From an uncultured Verrucomicrobiota bacterium (GTDB lineage Bacteria; Verrucomicrobiota; Kiritimatiellia; RFP12; UBA1067), in contig CALZAJ010000003.1 of the NCBI GenBank assembly GCA_945613785.1, positions 1-34,994 of the forward strand: DNA of 34,994 nt, given 5' to 3'. A model generated the notes under the pieces. The model did not search any database and was not told where the DNA came from. It worked only from the letters and a program-made list of their open reading frames with translations. A program made the translations under genes and the position numbers. Positions 1-8,458 of the stretch are shown here, piece by piece (position 1 is the stretch's first letter; every line of letters starts with the position of its first letter).

Positions 1-289
1 CGCCCGCCTTCTGCGCGTTGGCGACGACATGCAGCGCAAGCGTCGTCTTGCCGGAAGATTCCTGTCCATAACATTCCACAACGCGTCCGCGGGGAAGCCC
101 CCCTACACCAAGCGCCATGTCGAGCGAAAGCGCGCCCGTTGAGATGACAGGGATATCCTCAATTTCACGGTCGCCGAGACGCATAATCGCCATCTCGCCG
201 AATTCCTTGCGAATCTGGCTCATCACCGCATCCAGAGCCGTGTTGCCCGTATTGGCCGTCTTCTTCACCACCTCTTTCTTCTCTGCCAT
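1..289 (-). CDS. recA: Recombinase RecA, N-terminal part (truncated by left window edge)
   Basis: Own translation of the minus strand from ATG at 289: [96 protein letters not shown]. RecA N-terminus with Walker [10 protein letters not shown]. Not in the ORF track because it has no stop inside the window. Confidence 0.97.
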   Translation of the reverse strand, partial: MAEKKEVVKKTANTGNTALDAVMSQIRKEFGEMAIMRLGDREIEDIPVISTGALSLDMALGVGGLPRGRVVECYGQESSGKTTLALHVVANAQKAG

Positions 290-313
290 AACTCTCCTTG
301 CTTTCTTTTTAAG

Positions 314-3300
314 CTATTCTGTCGCATTTCCATCAACACCTTTGACCGACCAGAAACGCTGCTCGTCGGTGGAACTGGCGTCTTGGAACGAAAATTCTCC
401 GTCGGCGGTCAAAACTTGGTTGGAAACCGCGATCCAGCTGTTGGTGGACTGGAGGGTCGTGCCGGCATAGAGCGTGTAAGAGCATCCCTTCACGCCCGGT
501 GAAAGCCGAAGCAAGTACGTATGTTCGTCGATGCGCTCGATGGCCGTGAAATTAAACGGGCGGCAGGATGGATTGTCCCCGGGATCGACGGCGGCCGCGG
601 TGATTGTGAAATCCGCCGGCGTAAATTCGATTGTATAGTTTCCGCCCAGCACTTTAAGGCTGCCCTGCAAGATGTCGTAGGTTCCAGGAGCCTCGCCACT
701 TTCGCGCACGAGAACGCCGTCAAGCACTTGACTGGCGCTATCCTCGCCCACAAGCCCATATACGCCGTAGGTGAAAACCGGGTCGTTCTCACCCTCTTTT
801 TTCGATGCCTCGAACGCTACGACCCTGATTGTCTTTTTGGCGATTTTCCACGGAATCGATTTCTCGTTATAAGTGCCGTCGGTCCAAACGAAACCCTTGC
901 GCAAAACCGCCCGCGCCACATAGTCGCCGGCATTCGTCGCCACACCCGAATACAACGCGTAGCCGATACCTTCTTTCACACCAATCTGGGCAGCGGCGTT
1001 GTATACGAACTCGTCTGCGGCGACCGTCGGCGGCGACACCGCGATATCCGCGCCGCCTTCAAGGGCGCCGTATACCGCATCGCCACGCTCATAGAGGCCG
1101 TCGGGATCCACCGCCGAGCTCCATACAAGAAGCGCATCGGTTGCATTGGTTACGACCATGCCGTAGTCGCCGGTGAGATCGTTGGTGAAACGCCGCGCAC
1201 CTTCCATGATTCGCTCTTGTGGTGCGGAAGCGAAATATTGCGCATCGACATCGCCAATAAAGTCGGGATCCGCGCCCAGACCCTCAAGAAAGCCGATACC
1301 GCCAGTAAGGTCACCAGCAAGATAAAGCCTGCTCTCAAGATCGTGCACGACCATATTGCTCGCTTCACCGGAAAGGCGGCTATTGCCGAGAATAGCAATA
1401 TCACCTTGCACATAGACACGAGACTTGTTGCCGATAAAGATCCCGCCGGCGCGGTAAGCACGGCAGCCGCGAATTTCACCGCCATTGAGATACGCCTGCG
1501 AATTATCCAGCAAAACTCCGCCGCCACAGCCAGTACCCTCTTTCTCGTTAATATAGTCATTCGCGCAATTCCTGATCGCCGCGCCAGGGTTCATCGTGAA
1601 AACGCCCTTCCACACCACTACGCCACCGCAGGCGCGACCGCCTTGGCCGGAGACATTCGAAATCACGCTGCCGTTTTCCAGCGTCAGCTGCCCTCCTTCA
1701 ACCTTCACCATCGCCGTCGTTCCGCCGTATTCGCCAGAAAGGACGATATTCGTAAGCGCAAGCGCGTTGTTCTCTGGAACCCTAATCGTCGCGTCCGCCC
1801 GACGGAAGAGCGTATGTCCGCCGCCGTCGAAAACAATCGCAGCGTTGTTGGTTACTGCAAAGTCGGTACCAAAATCGACATCGTGCAAAAGCCGCACCGT
1901 CGCACCGTTGGTCGCAACCGCAAAACCCTCGGCAACGGTCAGATAGAATTTTTCCTCCGTGCCGCCGGGGGCAAGCACCCCGACTTCTGCGACGGCTTCC
2001 GTCACCGATTGCGGGCCTTCTGGCGCCTTTGCCCATTGCAGATAATTCCCCTTCTCCGAAATCTGCGCGACCAGCGGCGACTTGTCGCCAATCCCGGCCT
2101 GATTGTAGAAGAATACGCCCAGCGATGACTTGGCATCGTCGCTGGAGCAGGTGAAGCTGCCAAACACTCCACCTTCCTTGTTGCCGGCCGGATAGCCGAT
2201 GCTGAATTCTACACCGACATACCCCGTAGCTGCGCCGGTGAGCACGAGTTTGGCTTTTGTGCCGTTAAGATAAATGTTGCTTTCTTGCTTATTGTAAATG
2301 TTGCCGTAAACCGACGCCAGGCCGGAAAGCTGAACTTCCGCACCGCTGGCCACAAAGACCCCGGCCGCATAATATTCCGACTGACAATCATAGATGCGCC
2401 CGCCTGTCATGATCAGCGCGGAGCCTGGGCTGAACAGACACACCCCGGGACTGTTGTTTACCAATGTAGTCTTGCTTTCTCTACATATATTTTTCGTAAT
2501 CTCAGAGCCAGGAAGCATTTCCACGCGGCCTGAATTCTTGACAAACACCGTAGAACTCTTATTACACTCGACATTACGAATTATGGCACCGTCGCCAAGA
2601 ACGAGACTTCCGCCATCGACGGTGATGAAATGGTTGGTTCGCGTGCCGTTATCCGCTCCAGCGAGGGCAAGATTGGCAATTGAAAGATTCTTGTCGGCAC
2701 CGACGGTAAATGCGCCGTTCTTGCCGATGGTGATTTGCCGACAGTCGGTGGAGGAAGAGAGCGTAAGCGGTCCGGCAAGATTCACGGCATTGGTAAGTTC
2801 GCAATCCCGATAGACTACGATGTTGCCAGTGTTTTGCGCATGCGCAAAACACTGGCGCAATGTGCTGTAGTAATGATTGATGCCGTCGCTGTCGGCGTAG
2901 GAAGCAACCGCCAAATCGGGTTGGGTCTCGCCCGAGCCGTCCCAAACAAGAATCGTTCCATTCGGACTATCGACCGCCGAGCCGACATGTTCGTCGTTGT
3001 AGCGATTCGCGAGATAATTAGCCGTGCCGTTCAATTCGGCGACCGAAACCGACGCCACGCCAAACTGCGCCCCGTCGCCAGAAGTCGCAAGGCAATTAAC
3101 CTCAAGACGCTCGGTCAACGGACCGCACAACTCCAACCCGGTTGGCGAATACAGCAAGACCGACCCAAAGCCGGCAATGTCCTTCAAAGCCGCCGTGGCC
3201 GTTCCGAGCACGCAGAGCGACTCCGTTCCGTCGCCTTCGACGGAGACGATGCGCACATGATCGAACAACACCCTGACAGAATCACCTTCAAGGCTGATGC

Positions 3301-5557
3301 GCCCCGTAGCAGGGCGAAGAATATCGCGCATTTCGCCTGCCTCTGACGATACGATACGGCAGCTTTTATCTATGGTCAGTTTCGCCGGAATGCGAACTTT
3401 GCCCATCAACTCGATCGTTTCGCCGCTTTGCACTTCTTCGACGGCTCTTTTGAGCGACTGGAAGCCAAGATTACGCTCGCGAATGCGCACGAGCGCATCG
3501 GCCGGGCCGACAGTCGCCGGATCAAAGGCGCCGCGGATATACAAAGCCGCCGCCCCGCCTTCGAGGTAATCGTAAAGGACGCTGCGGCAATCGACAATCA
3601 CCACATAAGTTCCCGGTTCGGCCTCGGCAATGCGCACGGATTCAATATTGTTCTTAACGTCGGGTTCATCGCCTCCATTGCCCAGCCAAAACGCCTCGCG
3701 GCCATCATCGCGGCGCTCAACCACAAGATCAAGATCGTTAACCAGTGCCTTCTCCGCCGAAGGTTCGCCAGGATGGTCCACCCAGACAAGTTGCACCTCA
3801 AGCGGCGCAGCATTGGTGGTGCGCACCGCCCACGCAAACTCCGCCCGGTCAGCAAATTGGATTCGGTCTATCAACTTGACGGCTCGGTTGTTCGGATAGA
3901 GCGTCTCTTCCAAATTTACCCTTCCCCAGCCCTGCGCAAAATCAGGAACCGTATCGTTCGCCGATGCCCCGCCGGTGATTACAGCTTTCATCAGCGCGGC
4001 AGTGGGACGCTTGTTCTCGTCTTCAGAAAATTCCGGCTGGTTCAACAACCATTCGCGCACCAACGCAACCGAGCCGGCTACCAACGGGCAAGCCATGGAA
4101 GTGCCCGTGTCGTAGGCGTAAAACTCATTGTAGTTGCCATAACTATAATCAACGCCCCATGCTCTCGTGGAAAGAACGCCTGTTCCGGGCGCGGCAATGT
4201 CTGGCTTGATGCGCCCGTCCTTGCAAGGTCCGCGGCTCGAATATTCGGCGGTAACAACCGGATTGCCGTTTTGTAAAAGGCCTTGCGGCGGAACTATGCG
4301 CGAATTCTGCGTAGCCCCCACGGCAAGCACATTCTTAGCTGCGGCAGGGGAGCCGATAGTGCTCGCTGCGCTTCCTTCGTTGCCAGCCGAAATCACCGGA
4401 AGAAAATCTGGATGCTCCCAGACGTATTTATCGAATTCTTTGCATTCTGCCGTATAAGTTCCCGGGGTTGAGGTGCCCCAGCTGGCGGAATGAATGTAGG
4501 CGGAATATGGCTGATCCCAGTACACAACATCGTCTGGATCGGGCGTAGGACGAAGCAGCTCGTTAATATCAGCTGGCGTATACACTCCACGCCCGCCATC
4601 TGAACAAAACCAGACGAACAACTTTGCCCCCCAGGCCGTGCCGCGAATCTCCTTCGCCGACATGCTGCCGTCGCCCACAATAGATCCGGCCGTATGCGTG
4701 CCGTGCCCGATGTTGTCGTTGGTGATACAATTCTTCGACACCTTGACGCCGATTACCTGGTCGAACAAATCAGGATGCCGAATCTGCCTGGCGTCCTCAT
4801 CAAAGGAAATGCCCGAATCGGAAGTTGTAATTATCTGTCCGGCACCGGAAAGCCCATGCAAATTCCATACCGCACGAACGTTCATCGCAACTGGATCCAC
4901 CGCGATATTGTTGGTGAATTCGGGCCGGACAAACGACTCCATCCACCGCACCTCGCCGTGCAACGACAATGCCCCGATAAGTGCAGCTGGAATACGGACT
5001 TTGAAACTGTCTGGGGCTAATAGACAGCCACTGATTTTCTCGCCGCCGTTTCCAAGTACATACAAGAGCATCCGCTCGCGGTCTTCGGGTGAAGTCGTAA
5101 CTACCGTGACATCAACCGTCTTCGCCCCTGCAGCCACAAGTTCCGAAAGCCCGGAATCGATTTTTCGCGAAGGGACGAACTCTTCTATCGGCAAGAAGCG
5201 CCCGTCGCGCGAAAGTCGATCGCACTGTCCGCTATCGGCTTCGACCAGCAGTTTGCGCGCAGACTGCACAGCCACGACCCGCGCGCCTGTGGCTTCAACC
5301 GCCAGACGCATCGGCTTGTCGAACGGCGTCTCGGAAGCGAGCACGTACGGCAGCGTTCCGCGCACGGTCGGCGTCTGCTTCGGCTCCCCGCCCACGGCGG
5401 AAGACACTCTCGGCGTGACCTCTGTAATCGACCGCGTAGCCCCCGCCGAGAGATCAGGAGACGACGCTGCGGACTCCACCTGGCGTCCGTCATTCCAAAT
5501 CCAAAGCCCCAATAGCGCGAGCAGACAAACTACCGCGCAGATCAAACACTTTCTCAT
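314..5557 (-). CDS. Secreted subtilisin-like (S8) serine protease with C-terminal beta-helix-like repeats and MBG-like domain
   Basis: 1747 aa; N-terminal hydrophobic signal (MRKCLICAVVCLLALLGLWIW); catalytic Asp (TTSDSGISFDED), His (GHGTHTAGS) and Ser (GTSMACPLVAGS) motifs; long Gly/Asn-rich repeat region; MBG-like segment (TIRVVAFEASKKEGENDPVFTYGVYGLVGED...). Confidence 0.92.
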   Translation of the reverse strand: MRKCLICAVVCLLALLGLWIWNDGRQVESAASSPDLSAGATRSITEVTPRVSSAVGGEPKQTPTVRGTLPYVLASETPFDKPMRLAVEATGARVVAVQSARKLLVEADSGQCDRLSRDGRFLPIEEFVPSRKIDSGLSELVAAGAKTVDVTVVTTSPEDRERMLLYVLGNGGEKISGCLLAPDSFKVRIPAALIGALSLHGEVRWMESFVRPEFTNNIAVDPVAMNVRAVWNLHGLSGAGQIITTSDSGISFDEDARQIRHPDLFDQVIGVKVSKNCITNDNIGHGTHTAGSIVGDGSMSAKEIRGTAWGAKLFVWFCSDGGRGVYTPADINELLRPTPDPDDVVYWDQPYSAYIHSASWGTSTPGTYTAECKEFDKYVWEHPDFLPVISAGNEGSAASTIGSPAAAKNVLAVGATQNSRIVPPQGLLQNGNPVVTAEYSSRGPCKDGRIKPDIAAPGTGVLSTRAWGVDYSYGNYNEFYAYDTGTSMACPLVAGSVALVREWLLNQPEFSEDENKRPTAALMKAVITGGASANDTVPDFAQGWGRVNLEETLYPNNRAVKLIDRIQFADRAEFAWAVRTTNAAPLEVQLVWVDHPGEPSAEKALVNDLDLVVERRDDGREAFWLGNGGDEPDVKNNIESVRIAEAEPGTYVVIVDCRSVLYDYLEGGAAALYIRGAFDPATVGPADALVRIRERNLGFQSLKRAVEEVQSGETIELMGKVRIPAKLTIDKSCRIVSSEAGEMRDILRPATGRISLEGDSVRVLFDHVRIVSVEGDGTESLCVLGTATAALKDIAGFGSVLLYSPTGLELCGPLTERLEVNCLATSGDGAQFGVASVSVAELNGTANYLANRYNDEHVGSAVDSPNGTILVWDGSGETQPDLAVASYADSDGINHYYSTLRQCFAHAQNTGNIVVYRDCELTNAVNLAGPLTLSSSTDCRQITIGKNGAFTVGADKNLSIANLALAGADNGTRTNHFITVDGGSLVLGDGAIIRNVECNKSSTVFVKNSGRVEMLPGSEITKNICRESKTTLVNNSPGVCLFSPGSALIMTGGRIYDCQSEYYAAGVFVASGAEVQLSGLASVYGNIYNKQESNIYLNGTKAKLVLTGAATGYVGVEFSIGYPAGNKEGGVFGSFTCSSDDAKSSLGVFFYNQAGIGDKSPLVAQISEKGNYLQWAKAPEGPQSVTEAVAEVGVLAPGGTEEKFYLTVAEGFAVATNGATVRLLHDVDFGTDFAVTNNAAIVFDGGGHTLFRRADATIRVPENNALALTNIVLSGEYGGTTAMVKVEGGQLTLENGSVISNVSGQGGRACGGVVVWKGVFTMNPGAAIRNCANDYINEKEGTGCGGGVLLDNSQAYLNGGEIRGCRAYRAGGIFIGNKSRVYVQGDIAILGNSRLSGEASNMVVHDLESRLYLAGDLTGGIGFLEGLGADPDFIGDVDAQYFASAPQERIMEGARRFTNDLTGDYGMVVTNATDALLVWSSAVDPDGLYERGDAVYGALEGGADIAVSPPTVAADEFVYNAAAQIGVKEGIGYALYSGVATNAGDYVARAVLRKGFVWTDGTYNEKSIPWKIAKKTIRVVAFEASKKEGENDPVFTYGVYGLVGEDSASQVLDGVLVRESGEAPGTYDILQGSLKVLGGNYTIEFTPADFTITAAAVDPGDNPSCRPFNFTAIERIDEHTYLLRLSPGVKGCSYTLYAGTTLQSTNSWIAVSNQVLTADGEFSFQDASSTDEQRFWSVKGVDGNATE
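2825..2856. repeat. Perfect 32-bp palindrome
   Basis: gccagtgttttgcgcatgcgcaaaacactggc equals its own reverse complement; no spacer. Confidence 0.97.
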
Positions 5558-5586
5558 TAGGCCATTCTCCTTTTCAACAGAATGGA

Positions 5587-5595
5587 ATTATAACA
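5587..5595 (-). promoter_or_regulatory. Candidate extended -10 promoter for the S8 protease gene
   Basis: Minus strand TGTTATAAT about 30 nt upstream of ATG 5557, in the AT-rich gap after the uvrA stop region; no good -35 seen. Confidence 0.4.
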
Positions 5596-5607
5596 AAAAT
5601 TTGTGGT

Positions 5608-8454
5608 TTATAGGAATTTTCCTGTGACAGATTCGTTGCAGGCGCGAACCGTGGAAACAGGTCCTTCACAGACGAGCTGACCGCCCGAATCACCTCCGCC
5701 GGGACCCAGGTCAACCAGCCAATCCGCACACCGCATGACATCGATATTGTGCTCGATGACAATGATTGTATTGCCCTGGTCTCGAAGCTGCAAAAGCAGC
5801 TTCATCAACTTTGCAATGTCATCAAAGTGCAGACCCGTGGTCGGCTCGTCCAACAGGTACAGCGTCCGCCCCGTCGCGCGCTTGGACAATTCCGTTGCCA
5901 ACTTAATGCGTTGCGCTTCACCGCCCGAGAGGGTCGTGGCGGGCTGTCCAAGACCGATATAGCCAAGACCGACGTCCGTCAAAGTCTTCAATTTTCTCGC
6001 CAATGACGGCACTTTTGCGAAGAATTCTGCGGCTTCAGCCACCGTCATCTCCAAGACGTCACTGATGGTCTTGCCGCCATATGTGACCTCGAGCGTCTCG
6101 GCATTGAATCGCTTGCCGTTGCACTGTTCGCAGGTGACATAGACATCGGGCAAAAAGCTCATTTCAAGCTTGCGCGATCCATCACCGCCGCAGACCTCAC
6201 AGCGTCCGCCCTTCACATTGAAAGAGAAGCGGCCGGAATCATATCCGCGCGCCTTTGCGGCCTCGGTTTGCGCAAATAACTGACGAATATCTGAGAAAAA
6301 GCCAACATATGTTGCTGGATTTGATCTCGGCGTGCGCCCAATCGGCGACTGGTCAATCTCGATTACCTTGTCGAAATTCTCAATTCCTGTGATTTTCTTG
6401 TATTTACCTGGCTGCTCCTTCGAACCATAGAAATGGCGCATGAGCGCACGCTTCAGGGTCTCGTCCACCAACGTCGACTTACCCGAACCCGAGACGCCCG
6501 TCACCACCGAGAAGGCCCCAATCGGGAATCGCGCGGTCACGTTCTTGAGGTTGTGCTCGGAACAGCCGGAAATGGTCAAGAAGGGTGCGGGACGGGATTT
6601 GGTGTGTTTGGGTGTTTGAGTGGTGGTGGGTTGAGTTGCAACGCTCTTTCGACCCGTCAGGTAGTCCGCCGTGAGCGATTTCGCCTTGAGCAGACCCTTG
6701 AAGTCGCCCTGGTACATGACCTGTCCGCCCTCACGTCCCGCACCGGGTCCGAGGTCAACGATGTAGTCCGCGGCGCGCATCATCTCCTCATCGTGCTCGA
6801 CAATGACCACCGTGTTGCCGCGGTCGCGGAGTCCCTTCAGCGTGCCGATGAGACGTTCGTTGTCACGCGGGTGGAGTCCGATGGTCGGCTCGTCCAGCAC
6901 ATAGAGGACGCCCGTGAGTCCGCTGCCGATCTGCGTCGCCAGACGGATGCGCTGCATCTCGCCACCGGACAGTGTCGAGGACGCGCGATCGAGCGTGAGA
7001 TAGTCAAGACCGACGTCGAGCAGGAATTGGAGTCGGCGACGGATTTCCTTCAGCACTTCCTTCATGCCGGCGAGCGTATTGGTTGGAGCACCCTGCACGG
7101 ACAAGGACTCGAAGAACGACAACGCCTCGCGAATGGGCATGGCCATCACATCGACGATCGACTTGCCGGCAATCGTCGCGGCGCGCGCTTCCGGACGAAG
7201 GCGCGAACCCTGACAGTCCGGACACATCTTGAAATTCTGGTAGGTCTCGTACTTGGCGCGGACCTCGTCATCCTCCGCTTCGTCGAGCTTGCGCTGAAGC
7301 GCATTGAGAACACCCTCGAACGGCTTGTCGACACGACGCCAGCTCAAGACGAGATCTTCCTTGAAACCGTGCATCAGGTCATGACGAAACTTCGCCGACA
7401 GCTTTTCATAAGGCGTCGAGAGCTTGACCTTGTTCTGACGCGCAATCTCCGAGAGCAATTCCTTGTGATAGAGAATCGCCATCTGTCCGCCCAAACGACG
7501 CCAGGGATGGATCGCCTCCTCGAGCGGCAGGGTCTTGTCCGGCACGACGAGATCCTCGTCGAAGAAATAGAGCTGTCCGAGACCCGCACATGTCGGACAC
7601 GCTCCGAACGGCGAGTTGAAGGAGAAGCTGCGCGGCTTGAGCTCTTCAAAGGAAATGCCACAGTCGATGCAGGCATTGAGCTCGCTGAACGTGCGCTCGG
7701 AGGCCGTGTTGCCGGGGTGTTGGGTTGTTTGAGAGGCGGAACCGGAGTCGGCGAGGAGTTCGACTTTGAGGATGCCCTGACCGACTTTGAGCGCGAGCTC
7801 GACCGAATCGGTGAGACGCGTGCGGTCACACGGCAACACGAGACGGTCGATGACGACGTCGATGTTGTGCGCCTTCTTCTTGTCGAGCTCGGGCAGTTCG
7901 TCGACCGGGTACATCGTCCCATCGATGCGCACGCGGGCGAAGCCCTTGCGCTTAAGTTCCTCGAAAACGGACTCGTGGCGTCCCTTCTTGCCTTTCACGA
8001 CAGGCGCGTAGAGGATCGTCTTTCCCGATGCGTCTGCCAGCAGCGAATCGACGATCTGTTCGGCGGACTGCTTGGTGACCGGCCGGCCGCACTTGGGACA
8101 ATGGGCGGTTGCGCAAGAGCCATAGAGCACGCGCAGATAATCATGAATCTCCGTGACCGTCGCAACGATCGAACGCGGGTTGCCACTCGTCGTGTGCTGC
8201 TCGATGGAGATGGCCGGGGACAGGCCTTCGATCTTCTCGACATCTGGCTTCTCAAGTCGGTCCAAGAACTGCCGCGCATAAGCCGAGAGCGACTCCACAT
8301 AACGGCGCTGACCTTCCGCGTACAGCGTATCGAACGCAAGCGACGATTTACCCGACCCCGAAAGCCCGGTCACCACCGTAAGAGAATTGCGCGGTATGGT
8401 TACATCGATGCCCTTGAGATTGTGGACGCGCGCATTCTTGATCACAATATCCAT
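5608..8454 (-). CDS. uvrA: Excinuclease ABC subunit UvrA
   Basis: Two ABC ATPase halves ([49 protein letters not shown]), zinc-finger CxxC motifs, and the pairs [12 protein letters not shown] / [12 protein letters not shown]. Start placed at ATG 8454 ([15 protein letters not shown]) rather than the upstream TTG at 8481, which overlaps the preceding gene. Confidence 0.97.
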   Translation of the reverse strand: MDIVIKNARVHNLKGIDVTIPRNSLTVVTGLSGSGKSSLAFDTLYAEGQRRYVESLSAYARQFLDRLEKPDVEKIEGLSPAISIEQHTTSGNPRSIVATVTEIHDYLRVLYGSCATAHCPKCGRPVTKQSAEQIVDSLLADASGKTILYAPVVKGKKGRHESVFEELKRKGFARVRIDGTMYPVDELPELDKKKAHNIDVVIDRLVLPCDRTRLTDSVELALKVGQGILKVELLADSGSASQTTQHPGNTASERTFSELNACIDCGISFEELKPRSFSFNSPFGACPTCAGLGQLYFFDEDLVVPDKTLPLEEAIHPWRRLGGQMAILYHKELLSEIARQNKVKLSTPYEKLSAKFRHDLMHGFKEDLVLSWRRVDKPFEGVLNALQRKLDEAEDDEVRAKYETYQNFKMCPDCQGSRLRPEARAATIAGKSIVDVMAMPIREALSFFESLSVQGAPTNTLAGMKEVLKEIRRRLQFLLDVGLDYLTLDRASSTLSGGEMQRIRLATQIGSGLTGVLYVLDEPTIGLHPRDNERLIGTLKGLRDRGNTVVIVEHDEEMMRAADYIVDLGPGAGREGGQVMYQGDFKGLLKAKSLTADYLTGRKSVATQPTTTQTPKHTKSRPAPFLTISGCSEHNLKNVTARFPIGAFSVVTGVSGSGKSTLVDETLKRALMRHFYGSKEQPGKYKKITGIENFDKVIEIDQSPIGRTPRSNPATYVGFFSDIRQLFAQTEAAKARGYDSGRFSFNVKGGRCEVCGGDGSRKLEMSFLPDVYVTCEQCNGKRFNAETLEVTYGGKTISDVLEMTVAEAAEFFAKVPSLARKLKTLTDVGLGYIGLGQPATTLSGGEAQRIKLATELSKRATGRTLYLLDEPTTGLHFDDIAKLMKLLLQLRDQGNTIIVIEHNIDVMRCADWLVDLGPGGGDSGGQLVCEGPVSTVRACNESVTGKFL

Positions 8455-8458
8455 CGCG

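Noticed and set aside
5562-5585. Inverted repeat CCATTCT/AGAATGG around the S8 protease SD, as a translational switch
   Set aside because: Only 7 bp with a 10-nt loop, and the candidate TSS (~5580) would cut the upstream arm from the transcript.
5784-5803. 8-bp stem, 4-nt loop gaagctgc-aaaa-gcagcttc inside uvrA
   Set aside because: Explained by coding of KLLLQL; short enough to arise by chance in this much sequence.
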